From Volvox africanus (Eukaryota; Chlorophyta; Chlorophyceae; Chlamydomonadales; Volvocaceae): a stretch of DNA of 64,000 bases. Position numbers and translations under genes: made by a program. Shown piece after piece: positions 19,453-30,700 of the stretch (position 1 is the first letter of the stretch; each line of letters begins with the position of its first letter). The stretch spans positions 3,634,001 to 3,698,000 of the forward strand of contig BSDZ01000010.1 of NCBI GenBank assembly GCA_030268105.1, in the 5' to 3' direction. The notes beneath the pieces are model-generated. The model did no database searches and was not told the DNA's origin. It was given only the letters and a program-made list of their open reading frames with translations.

Positions 19453-19594
19453 TTTTAATAGGGTAGCTTGAGTGGCTTGAGCACGTCGCGTGGCTTGAGC
19501 GGCTTGAGCGGTTACCACAGGAAGATTTGAGAAGGCTTGAAAGGATTTCAGCGGAAGACTTGACAAGACATCCCAGGGAGTCTCGATAACAGCT

Positions 19595-20018
19595 TGTTGT
19601 ATATGGTACCCACGAAGGGTGGTATCAAAAGATACCGGTTGTTGTGCCAGAGCCCGATTAAGTAGAGCCACCAACTAGGTATGGTAACTGAAACCCATAA
19701 GGCCTCGAACCGGGCGTGACCTTCAGAAGTCACCACTATAACCGGAGATTCAGTGAACCAGGAAACAGATGTTCCACCATTTACCATTCAGGCGGTAAAT
19801 GGCCCACTCCATACAGGTTATGGAGTAACTGACAGGTTTGGATGTATCAGGAAGTTGGTTAGCAGTGGTCGTCGGCAGCCGAGACCAAATCCACAAACTG
19901 AATGCCAGATGGGAACATGAAACAGTTAATCTGATACTTAATTATATTACATTATTAAATAATAAACAGATAATTATTATATATTAATGATTAACCAACA
20001 TGTATTAGGGATACAACA
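19595..20018 (-). repeat. Inverted LTR of family C (424 bp)
   Basis: On the minus strand it starts TGTTGTATCCCTAATAC at 20018 and ends at TACAACA (19595). Plus-strand pol begins at the next base, 20019. Confidence 0.9.
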
Positions 20019-23000
20019 GTTCACAAGGGGGCTCATGCTTTACTAGTATGCCCCCAGTCGCTCCTGACTTCTATCCCAGCTGATGCCACTGACCCTAAGC
20101 TTGAGGCCCTGTTACAGGAATATGCAGATATATTCCAGGAGTTCCCTGGTAAGCCTCCAATGCGGCCTGTGGATCACACCATACCTTTGGTGCCTGGCGC
20201 AGTACCCGTTTCCCGCCCCATGTATCGGCTAAGCCCCTTGGAGCTGGACGAGGTCAAATGACAGATTACTGAGCTGCTGAAAAAGGTATGATACGGCCAA
20301 GTACATCCCCCTACTCCGCCCCTATTCTGTTTGTGGGAAAGAAGGATGGGTCTCTGAGAATGTGCATTTATTATAGGGGGTTAAATGCTGCAATGGTTAA
20401 GAACCATTACCCCCTCCAACGTGTCGATGATTTGCTGGATAAGTTAAAAGATTCTGCATTCTTTAGCTCTATTGACCTCTAACAGGTTTATAATCAGATT
20501 CATATAGCCGAATTTGATATCCCTAAAACGGCTTTCTGTACACCATTTGGCCATTTCGAGTATACCGTCCTTAGTTTTGGACTGACGAACGCCCCTGCAA
20601 CGTTCCAAGCCGTCATGGACCGTATCCTCAGGCCATACATCGACAATTTCGTCATCTGTTATCTGGACGATATCCTGGTGTTTTCAAAGACCCGAGAGGA
20701 GCACATACATCACCTCCGCCTTGTCTTTGAGATTCTGTGAGTAGCTATATGCTAAGCGTTCTGAGTGCCACTGGGCACAACCACAGGTGGAGTATCTGGG
20801 GCATATAGTGTCTCAGGATGGCATACGGATGGATTCCCGGAAAACTGCTGTTGTTCAGGATTGGCCAGTGCCCTCCAACCTGCAGGAACTGCGTAAGTTT
20901 TTGGGCCTGACCAACTACTTCGTAAGTTCATAGAGCACTACTCAGTCATTGCTGCACCGCTAACAAACCTCACACGTAAGGGAGCCTTCTCTTCACCTGA
21001 GGCCTGGACCCCCGCATGCCAAGAAGCTTTTGATGCTTTGAAGCGTGCTATCTCTGATGATATTATCCTGCACTTCCCTTACTACTCATTGCTATTCCGT
21101 GTAGAGGTCATAACTGATGCATCTGTACATGGGACGGGGGCAGTTCTGTTGCAGCAGGGACGCCCCATTGCATTTATGAGTAAGTTTTTTTGGGAGCTGA
21201 AACCCGTTACACTACAGGGGAACAGGAATTTGTTGCGGTCCTACATGGGTTTAGGGTTTAAACTCCTACATGCCTTGAAGGAATGGCGATGTTACCTTGA
21301 GGGCCAGCCTTTTGCCCTCAAGACTGATCGCAAACCTCTTACATTTCTGCAAGGTGTGCCCTCCCTTAACCGACGCCAGGCCCGCTGGATGGAATACTTG
21401 GCACAGTTCAACTTTGATTGGGGGTACCTGAGAGGCACACTTAACATAGCTGATGCCCTCAGTAGGCACCCCTCACTGCATGCAGCCATACTGGCGGTTA
21501 GCACACGGAGTAGGTCTCAGGCAAATCCTAACTTCGTGCCCTCCGATTTCACCAAGTGCTTGAAACAGGCTTATGCAGCCTACCTGTGGTTCACAAATCA
21601 CAACAACACGGGGCACTTGGTACAGGAGCATGGCTTATGGATCCGATCGGAAGGATCCCACCGTCAGATTGTCGTACCTAATGATGATTCATTACTTCGT
21701 GAACTTCTCTCACGTTTTCATGATGGCCCTCTTGCCGGCCATCCTGGCTGCACACGGTTACTGGAGCTTTTGCGGCGTCAATTCTGGTGGCCCCGCATGG
21801 CTAAGGACACCGAAAATTATGTCCTCTGTTGCGACCTGTGCAAGCACAATAAGGCCCAGTCTGGTAAAGCACATGGGCATCTCCAACCTCTTCCTATTCC
21901 TGATGCTCCCTGGGAAAGCGTCTCCATGGACTTCATTATTGCACTGCCCAAAACTGAGGGAGGATACGACGCCGTGCTGGTCCTGGTCGACCGCTTCACT
22001 AAGATGGTCCACCTGGCCCCCACAACATCATCCTGCACAGCTGAGCAAACGGCCCGTCTATTCTTTGACAATGTGGTACGTTTGCATGGGGTCCCCAAGT
22101 CCGTGGTATCTGATCGCGGCACTCAATTTGCAAGTAAGTGTTGGGGCGCCCTGGGGACTCTGGTAGGAATGCGGGTGAACCTGTCCACCACCTACCACCC
22201 CCAAGCTGATGGGCAAACAGAGCAGGTTAACCGTGTCCTGGGTGATATGCTCCGTAACTTTGTGGGTCACACGCCTACTGCATGGGATACATACCTAACC
22301 GCTGCTGAGTTTGCCATTAATAATGCTACTAACCGGTCCGTTGGTAATAGTCCGTTTTTCCTGAATTACGGTTTTAACCATGCTTTGCCTGTTTGGCGGA
22401 ATTGGACGTAAATGCTCCGGCTGCAAAAATGCTTGCTAAGTCTTTTGTGTCCCGTCTGACTGATGCTAAAGCTTGCCTGGAAGCTGCACAGCAACGGGCT
22501 ATGGACTATTATAACAAGTCCAAAAAGGACGTCACGTTCACTAAGGGCCAGCTGGTTATGTTGAGCACCAAGCAACAAGAACCTTCGTTCCCTTGCTGAT
22601 GGGTCTCGTAAATTATTACCGCGCTTTGTGGGGCCTTATCCTGTCGTACGCATGGTAGGGTCGGTGGCTGTAGAGTTACAACTCCCACCTGACCTACGCA
22701 TTCATCCCACATTTCATGTATCTCTTGTACGTCCATATCGGGGTACTCTGCCTGAGGCTAACGATAGCATTCCCCCTGTTACGGAAGCTAGTCCCTCTAC
22801 CTGGCTATCGGGTAAGCAGACCCTGTAGCTGTCAAACATATCCTAGATTACCGTGCACGACATGTTGGCAAGGGTAAGTGCAAGCACAATGTGCATGAGT
22901 ACCTGGTTAAGTGGTCTGGGTATTCATCTGAGCACAACAGCTGGGAACCGGCACGTAACTTCACCCCTGACATGAAACCTCTGCTTGATGAAGCTAAGCT

Positions 23001-23031
23001 ACGGGCACAGTCTAAGGAGGGACCTCTCTGA
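20019..23031 (+). pseudogene. Family-C pol: RT, RNase H, integrase, chromodomain; broken
   Basis: Pol enters at HKGAHALLV, just before RT. Visible: [20 protein letters not shown], the YLDD box (about 20660), RNase H (about 21100-21360; TDRKPLTF), the integrase zinc finger and DDE region (21700-22400; [23 protein letters not shown]) and a chromodomain ending [17 protein letters not shown] (about 22840-22970). Stops lie near 20257, 20480 and 20739, with frameshifts near 20930, 21190, 22400 and 22570. A 457-codon frame (21038-22411) survives because a telomere-like insertion of 25 bases offsets an earlier frameshift. Confidence 0.9.
21239..21272. repeat. Telomere-like insertion with a 9-bp duplication inside RNase H
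   Basis: TCCTACATG occurs at 21239-21247 and 21264-21272, with GGTTTAGGGTTTAAAC between. Families A and B have a single uninterrupted CTGCATGC/CTACATGC region here. Confidence 0.85.
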
Positions 23032-23086
23032 CGCTGTCCTACCTCAACCTGTCTCCTCTCTTCTCATGCATCGGGACGCTGCATCT

Positions 23087-23096
23087 AGAGGGGGAC
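23087..23096 (+). other. Polypurine tract of element C
   Basis: AGAGGGGGAC, a few bases before the TGTTGT start of the 3' LTR. Confidence 0.75.
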
Positions 23097-23100
23097 CAAT

Positions 23101-23523
23101 TGTTGTATCCTTAATGCATTTCGGTAAATCATTAATATATAATTATTATCTGTTTAATATTTAATAATATAATATAATTAATTATCAGATTAACTGTTTC
23201 ATGTTCCCATCTGGCATTCCATTTGTGGATTTGGTTTCGGCTGCCGATGATCAATACTAACCGACTTCCCGAAACATCCAAACCTGTCGGTTACTCCATA
23301 ACCTGTATGGAGTGGGCCATTTACCGACTGAATGGTAAATGGTGGAACATCTGGTTCCTGGTTCACTGAATCTCCGGTTGTAGTGGTGACTTCTGAAGGT
23401 CACGCCCGGTTCGAGGCCTTATGGTCTCTCAAGTACGACCTAGTCGGCGGCTCTACTTAATTGGGCTCTGGCACAACAACCGGTATCTTTTGATACCACC
23501 CTTCGTGGGTACCATATACAACA
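23101..23523 (+). repeat. 3' LTR of element C (423 bp)
   Basis: Starts TGTTGTATCC, ends ACCATATACAACA, followed by the CTGGG duplication. Unlike the LTRs of A and B it is short and AT-rich near its start. Confidence 0.9.
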
Positions 23524-23528
23524 CTGGG
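23524..23528. repeat. Target-site duplication CTGGG, right copy, of element C
   Basis: Matches 16290-16294. Confidence 0.8.
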
Positions 23529-24996
23529 TGCCAGTACGTGCTGCTGCTGTTCCCTCTAGCATCATTGTTAGGCAGTAGTGGATTGCCCCACAGCACCAGC
23601 ACCAGTCTCCTGGGGCCAAGGGTTGCAGATGTCTTCTGGTGATGGCAGATACCCAAGGGCCCTGATAATCTGGCTGAGATCCTCAGGGAGGTTCTCTTCA
23701 CCTACCCATGGCCCAGTGGCCTGGGCTGTAGTAAGGGTTTTAGGGTTTAAAACCCTAAAACCCTAAAACCCTAAAACCCTAAAACCATGGCTGCAGGGCT
23801 AGGTGGGTGAGCTCCAAAAGGTGGCCAGGGTGTGAAACCTGGGTGAAGGCCCCCAGTCTCCATGGTTCCCTGGATGAAATGCAGTGCCCACACTGCTTTG
23901 CCTGTCCTGGTTGCGTTGTTTGAGGGGCAGCAGACCAAAGCCACCAGTTGAAGGATGTCCCACCAGAAGCCCATTAGGTACCCCAGTGCGGAGCTGGCCC
24001 TGGTCTTATGGGCCCTGTTTCCAATCCACCAGGCAGGCTGTCAGGCGTTCAATTTGCGCCAGCTTAATGGGGTCTGGTTGGGTGCCACCAGGTTCTATCT
24101 GACAGGTTATTGTCTGTTGAACATAGGCTGATGCTGCTTCTAATGTATGTGGGGGGGGATAGGGGTCCTTTGCTTCACCCCTGGCCAATACCTGGCAGTC
24201 CCTATCTTCCCCTGTATTCGGGGCACCTCATCCATTCACCCATGTTGACTTCTCCGAAATCAGTGATTTTCCCGGGTTCAGCACCCACTGCCAGCATCCA
24301 GTGTAATCCACCGGATCAGCGGATCTGCGGCGGATCTGCGGGTCTCATCTCCACTCCTAGTCAGCTCAAATGTTGTAGTTAAGAGCCGCAAAGTCCTCTC
24401 GAGATGCTGACAGATGCTTCTGCACCTTGAATTGTGCTGGTGTGTGGGCCGTACATGTACGACTACTAAATCACAAGTCACTATAACCGGGGTCCTCACC
24501 GTCCGTCAACAATGTGGGCACATCCACCCTAAACCAGTGGAGGAATTTTTATCCCACTCTCACTCAGGATTTATCCTGGAACTTCCAGGGACACAGTGTC
24601 GTACCTTCCTGGTTGACCAAACCCCGGATAGACCCATCAATGACAGCAATTGGGCAACATGTGGCTAACATTAGACATGAGCTGTGGTCAGTGAATGCCT
24701 GGTGTCACTGGCTAGCCATACAGTTTGGTGGTAGGCCATCTGTCTACCAGAGGCTTTGGCTTATTGCCGCTCAAGCAACACATGCCACGCGATCTAGGCC
24801 CTCCGCTTCATTATGGGGGCTCTTGGCACCTGGGGAACAGGAGGGACCGGTGGGGTGCCAGGTGGCATCTGTCAATGAGGTCTGGGGCTGCCACCCCTGG
24901 ATTTGCATGCTGTCTGCCTAACTTGAGCTAATCCATCCAGTGCTCCTTTGACAGCCACCCGTGCCAAGAGCCCCTGGCTTGAGGGCGGCCACCTGC
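23529..24996. other. Unassigned repeat-like DNA
   Basis: I see no convincing gene. The sequence resumes the DNA split by element C and resembles the 15251-16289 stretch in style (CTG-rich, many CCAGG/CCTGG words). A telomere-repeat block lies at 23735-23786. The frames in this stretch show no family motif. Confidence 0.45.
23735..23786. repeat. Interstitial telomere block, TTTTAGGG type, with a head-to-head turn
   Basis: GGGTTTTAGGGTTT runs into AAAACCC, followed by further CCCTAAAA units, about six in that direction. The eight-base unit is the type known at Chlamydomonas chromosome ends, while the insertions in element C use TTTAGGG. Confidence 0.9.
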
Positions 24997-26668
24997 CAGA
25001 GTGGGGCGCGTCCTGCATTCTCACCATTCCCCACTGCGTGTCTCTCTTGTCAGACCCCTCCCCCCTCTCATGTGACCTCCGTCGTGCACAGGAGACAAGC
25101 AGTGGGAAGCACAAGGTCAAGATCACGGGCATCATGGTTTCGGAGGATCCCGTGGCGGCCGCCTTCCAGGACAGGGTGTCCATCGCCGCCGCCAAAGACC
25201 CCAACGGTGTCTTTGAGATGAGCAACACTGCCCGCAGGGCGCTGCTGGAACGGAACGCCGCGTCCTCCGCAGAGATCATGCGAAGATACTACGAGGCGCA
25301 GGAGCAGGAGCCCGCCAGTGATGGGAGTGAAGTTACCGACGTTATCAACGTGGACGGTCACGCAATCCGTTAATGCTATTGACCGTCTGGATGAGAGTAA
25401 GCAGCACTAATGGCAGGTCAGCTTTCTAGTCGCCAGATTTTCGGTTGGTGGGACGTGTTGTATCTCTGTGGGAAGCAGGTGGGGTTGGAGAGTATTATAT
25501 CAGCTGATGAGTGAGCAGTACGGACGCCGGAGGTAGAGGGGGGTTGTGTGCATACTCTTACCGATGCTAAAATGCATACTCCTGTCGTACTCTCCTCCAG
25601 GAGGGGCCACATTGAAATGGTTTATGTGTGTGCTGATTGAGCGAAGGTAGAGCGCTGCTGTGTGCCAGAGGAAGATGCTTATTAACTGGTCACTGCTGGA
25701 TCTGGAGTTAACCTAACTAGCGAATTATGAATGCACTCCTCATCTCACTGTATATATTGCGCGAGATGATTGATGTACGCGTGTACATCCCGCCAAGGTA
25801 AGCGGTGCGTTTCGTGGTAGGTAAGTGGGTTTGAGGCATTTAGTCCTGCCTCCTCGTAATCCTATAGAAGCTTTTACGATTGACTTACTGCCCTACTCCC
25901 AAACAATTGTGCGGGCTGCATTTCGTGCCGACTGGGTTGCGCTGGATGCTTTTCATGGCTTCCCGTCATCCTATGTCGTCAGGTGCGGCGCCAGTAAGCA
26001 AAAGCCGTACAGGACTAGGGTTGCAGGAGCCGGAGCTACGGAGCAGTGCACTGAGGGGATGGGCGGGCAGAGTGAGAACCAGCAGGGGCACGGGGAGCTA
26101 TCTTTGCGGAGGTGTGGTGGCCTCCTCGGTTGGACGATTCATCCGTGTCTGTCAAGAGAAGGCGGACTGGGAACTTACTGCTGTGTGCGCTGCATGCCAT
26201 CCATGACACCCCGGTACACATCCCCCCAAGCAGTTGCGTCTCCGCTGTATCGCAGTGCTTAAACAAACACATGATGCTGCAGCGGCATACTGTCGCGAGC
26301 TTTGGTATGGACACGGGCACTGGCTGAAGCAATGTGCAGTGGCAGCAATACCTACTGGGGATCGATGTAACACAGGTGCATATGTCATCAAGCGTGCGCA
26401 CTAGACCAGACTAGGAAAGGGTGGTTGGGCAAGCATGTGCGGCCTGGTCTTTCAACCTAATGACTCCTGTTTGCTTAACCTGCTTCGCTTTGCGGGCCTA
26501 GATTGTTGGCGCTACGATCGGTTATCATTGTTGAGTACGCGCGTTTTTGCACAGGCTGCACAGGATTCCGCACATCTCTAAAAATTTCCCTCGCCTTACT
26601 CCGTAGAGCTGCTTGCCCGTTGCAAGCTCCATGTTCCCGGCGAGGATGAATAAATGAGGTAAAACACT
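24997..26668 (+). repeat. Left arm of an inverted segmental duplication (about 1.67 kb)
   Basis: This stretch reappears in reverse at 32350-34036. It holds the last exon of the SGNH-hydrolase gene and about 1.3 kb downstream of it. Open frames within the arms differ at only a few residues, so the duplication is recent. The main length difference is 15 bases in the exon. Confidence 0.92.
25092..25373 (+). pseudogene. Detached copy of the last exon of the SGNH-hydrolase gene
   Basis: After the acceptor GTGCACAG, the frame ETSSGKHKVKITGIMVSEDP runs to TAA, as in exon 9 of the gene at 33645-37776. The copy lacks five residues (QDRVSIAAAK here; the gene has QDWASFDWVSIAAAK). No upstream exons are present, so it is a gene fragment carried by the duplication. 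Confidence 0.88.
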
Positions 26669-27761
26669 CAAGGGGCGTTAAGATAACAGGAAGGGGTAGG
26701 TCGGGACAAAGGCAGTACGAGGGCCGCACCTGAGACCTTCCAACGCCGCTGTTGTTACCGCGGTCCTGCCCATGATCGACCGAATCCCACCTTGGCCGAT
26801 GGGTCGCAAGACCCGGGGCTTTGTCTGTCCCCAGTCCCCAGTCCCCAGTCCCCAGTCCCAGAGCTACGATAAGACGCAATATCTCGCTCTTGTACATGGC
26901 AGCAGTACATAGTGAACGCAAAAGTATTTGAGGTTGAAGCCTCAAGCGATGGCGAAGTGGCTGGGGAGCGGCATTCCACTGACAGCTGGCGTCCGATGCG
27001 GGCTAGATATTTGGCCAGGGAGTATAGCGTCAAGTTACGAGTGCGCGGCTCGGCGATTAAAGGCCCAGCCACTGAATGTCAGGCCATTCTGGCGCTCACC
27101 TTGTTGGCTCCTATCACGCGCTCCACGTTGACGTGGACGGTATCGTCACCGGCCGTCATGTGAGGGCCGTTGTTTGGCTGTTTGGCTGTTATTATTAGGC
27201 AAGAGGAGCTACATGGCGTCGGCGGTGGAGCTTGAGCTAGCTGGCGCTGAAGAGGGCTGAAATTGGGGAGAGTGCCGGCCATTATTGATCGATAGCACCA
27301 GCGCTCCCCCAATTGCAAGCTCAGTACCGTTTTTCATGTGATGGAACTGAAAAGAATTTAGGTGTGTCAAATTTTGCAAGTATTTGGGACCATTTTCCGT
27401 TGACCGTTGCTTTCTGCCAGTTGCTGGGTAAAACCTGATACGCGGTGTCCTCTGCTTGGACATAGCTCGTGGCTTAAATTCCTAAAATTTGCGTGTTTGC
27501 TATAAGCCCATCGTCGAGGCTTCGCGATCTAAAATCTGGACTTCCATATTTTCAAGCCTTAATTCCCTGGGCCTTGCGTACTTCATGGACGGCTAAGTCC
27601 AGGCGGTTAGTCCCAGTTGAAGTACGTGAAGCCGCTTACGATATATTGAAACGATCAACTTAAAATTCGCTCAACCCTTTCCCTGAGATCTTCAAGTGCC
27701 TATGTCAGGGAGGTAGGGACCTCTTCCGCAACTACACTTCATCTTATGTTCCAAATTTACA
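26669..27761. other. Upstream region of the DUF1214-like gene; no gene seen
   Basis: A short CCCCAGT-type minisatellite lies at about 26820-26862. The rest carries no recognisable coding region. It should contain the promoter of the gene starting at 27762, but I could not place one. Confidence 0.4.
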
Positions 27762-30700
27762 ATGGGCTGGCTTCGGAATATGCTTATCCGAGTAGTTGGT
27801 TGGTTGTCGAAGCGGCTCTTCGATTTTGCCCTCCTCTTGAGGCTCTTCGCATTAGTCCTAGAGCGGGAAGCGGCACGCTCCAGGCCCAACGACGACAGTG
27901 ACGACGCTCAGGGCCGCATCGATGATGGTGTGTTTGGTAAACGCAGTATGGGACGGCTGTAGTGTTAGAGCAAGGGAATCCAGAAATCAATCGCTTTGTC
28001 CCAATACGATATGGTTGAGCTGCTCGTGGGTTCTTTGACCAAACCCAACATGGCTCTCCCTGACCGCTGCACCTCAGTGCGCACACAGCCCCTTCTCACA
28101 CAGCCCTTGCTAGGGGCTCCTCTCCAGCATCACGCCCACGTCTTTCTGCTCTCCATTCTTACCGCTCCGAAACCCGTAACTACTCCCTTCCCTTCCCTTC
28201 CCTTCCCTTCCCTTCCCTTCCCTTCCCTTCCCTTCCCTTCCCTTCCCTTCCCTTCCCTTCCCTTCCCTTCCCTTCCCTTCCCTTCCCTTCCCTTCCCTTC
28301 CCTTCCCTTCCCTTCCCTTCCCTTCCCTTCCCTTCCCTTCCCTTCCCTTCCCTTCCCTTCCCTTCCCTTCCCTTCCCTTCCCTTCCCTTCCCTTCCCTTC
28401 CCTTCCCTTCCCTTCCCTTCCCTTCCCTTCCCTTCCCTTCCCTTCCCTTCCCTTCCCTTCCCTTCCCTTCCCATCCCTCTCCATCCTGCTCCACCCCGAC
28501 TGCCGCTGCTGCAGGTAAGGCCTGGCTGGATTTCTGCGACAGTCTTCGAGGGCTGGTGGACTTCGTTATGGTGGGTGCTTCGCCACCAGATTTGTTGCCA
28601 GGCGTGTCGCAGCAGCCGGTGTCGCCAGTGGGCGCCATCGCTCCCGGCGGTGCTGCCAGTGGGGATGATCACGGCGGCGACGACTCCCCACTCGACTGCG
28701 GCCGGGGCCGGGGCCGGGTCAGTAGGGAGGTGGCGGGCGTGCAGTTGGACTCCCTGGACCGGCGGGAGGGGCTGCGCTACTTCACCCGGATGATGCGGGC
28801 AGGTGCGTACAAGGGTGGGGTGTCTATTGTCGCGGTGTCCCCGGGACCCGGGGTGTAGCCCCGGGCGCATCCGGGGTTTACTTAGTGAATACTTCGGGTG
28901 GTGGTTGTTTCATACACCAAAACCAAATGTATTTTTTTGTGGGATGATGATAATGATAATTATGATCTGACTGAATATTTTAACCTGGGCGTCATCGCCG
29001 TATCTGTGATGGTGGTGGTGGTGGTGGTGATCAATCCCACTCGCCACCACACGCGCTACGGGCTGTCCCACTAAACCCAGGTCTGGAGGCGTTCATGGAT
29101 TGCTGGGACCCCGCCTACCCCGTCCTGCGGCCCTTGCCGTATAACGTCAAGCTCGGTGCCGACAACCCGGACAATTTGTACATGTACGGCACAGGTGAGT
29201 ACGAGTAGTAGCATAACTACCTCCTTTGCCCCTTGGTTCCTTTAGCTCTCCACTGTCTCCAAACCAGGAGTCTCTCCTACTTGACAGCGTTCTTGGCAAC
29301 TCCTTCGGGGCCCTCCGCCCCTTCGCCCGCGCACCTTTCCTCGGGGAGGCCTAGCAGCTCGTGTATCCTAATCCCAAACTGTTTAGAGGTTTGACCCATA
29401 AGAAGTGGAACACGGACGCGATCTCCATGTTTTCCGGAATCTGGAAGTTAATAACGTCATCCACCCAAAGAGGGTAACCCGTCATTATGCCGTGCGGCTG
29501 TGCGGATGACCTCCCCGCAGTGTTGTTAAGTCATCGTACGTTGTACGAGATGTCTTACAATAAACGCGTAACGGGTAATATTTACGGGTAGTATTTAATT
29601 ATATGAAAATTCTAAAAGTCCACAACTCAGAACTGTTTTTATGATTCATTTATTCTCTCAAATTTTATTTTCTGGTGATTTCTGGTCGTGTATGTATCTG
29701 TCGCCCAGTATCTGGTGCTTTCGAGTACCGATTGTACGGCAACCGCGGCAGTGTGACGTACCTTAGCTTCGGTTGCTACTGCGGCAGTCGACCGGGGCAG
29801 GGATTCAGCCAGCCGGCCCATCTGAACAGCTCTGAGTTGGTGACACTTCCGGACGGCAGCTTTGAGGTGAGACCTGCTGGTTGCCTGCAGGGGGACCGAA
29901 CGAGTGAGGGACAGGGAGGGAGGGAGCATCCCGCATCAAACAGTTGGATACGAGCTCTCCCTGCCCTCGGCCCCACTCCCCTGGCCAGGTCGTCAACGGG
30001 CACCAGTTTATTTTCTCTTTCTCTTCACCGCGCCTCACAAACCTCCCTCCCTCACACAGATATGGCTGACTTCGCGGCCCCAAGGGGACAACTGGTTGCG
30101 GCTGCCTCCGGACGCCAGTCGTCTGGTGGTGCGGCAGTCCTTCTTGGACAGGGGCAAAGAGGTGGCAGCCGAGGTGAGGTGAGGTGAGGTGAGGTGTGGT
30201 GTGGTGTGGCTAAGACGAGGATGTGGCTTTGCGGTAAGGGGAGAGAATAGAGCTTCCGAACGAATGGGTGAGAGGGTGGCGGAGGCTTTGGTGTATCTCG
30301 TTTGCGGAGCAAGGTGAAAAGAGAGGGAGCACCTGCGTCAGGACCCTCAGAGGGCATCACCCCCCCCCGAGGAGTTGATGCCCTCATGATTTGTGAACAC
30401 AGGTTAATATCGAGCGACTGCCACTGGCAGCAGAGGGATGTGGTGGCAGCGGCCGAGCGGCGGTAACCACCAAGGTTGGGGCATCTGGTGCCGCGAGCAT
30501 ACCAATGCAAGACTGTGATGGCAAGGAGCTGAAGCCGCCGCTCTCCGCTGGGCAGGTGCGTCGCTGCCTCCGGACCTTGTTTTTTTCCTCCTCCTATACC
30601 TCCTGCTCATCCTCTGCTGCCTCAAGGCGCGTGACATGTTCCTTTACAAGGGGATCGGGAGGGACACTCGCATGACAGCGGCAGCGCCAGCGGTCAGGTC

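Larger units (their letters stand above)
16295..20018. repeat. Large palindrome: inverted LTR-leader-gag copies of family C
   Basis: The left arm 16295-about 18142 is repeated in reverse at about 18189-20018, leaving a spacer near 47 bases. Arms share GACGAGTAGACCCC, the gag motif YQSRFEALVTPIADL, the leader ORF and the LTR. The arms have diverged by point changes, small deletions and telomere-like insertions found only in the right arm. Confidence 0.85.
16295..23523 (+). mobile_element. Decayed gypsy element of family C with an internal inverted LTR-gag copy
   Basis: Order on the plus strand: LTR (16295-16715), primer-binding site, leader ORF, gag, then an inverted gag-leader-LTR (to 20018), then pol from just before RT (20019) to the chromodomain, polypurine tract and LTR (23101-23523). 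A CTGGG target duplication flanks the whole. The protease region is absent. Stops (several of C-to-T type) and frameshifts break pol, and telomere-like insertions break gag and RNase H. Confidence 0.88.

Noticed and set aside
25825..26401. Overlapping open frames on both strands, conserved in the copy at 32617-33193
   Set aside because: The conservation comes from the recent segmental duplication as a whole and is not frame-specific. No domain or splice context supports them.
27996..28870. Long open frames on both strands through the CCCTT tract
   Set aside because: A five-base repeat leaves all six frames open when no stop occurs in the unit. The frames encode only repetitive peptide and disagree with the well-supported exon 2.
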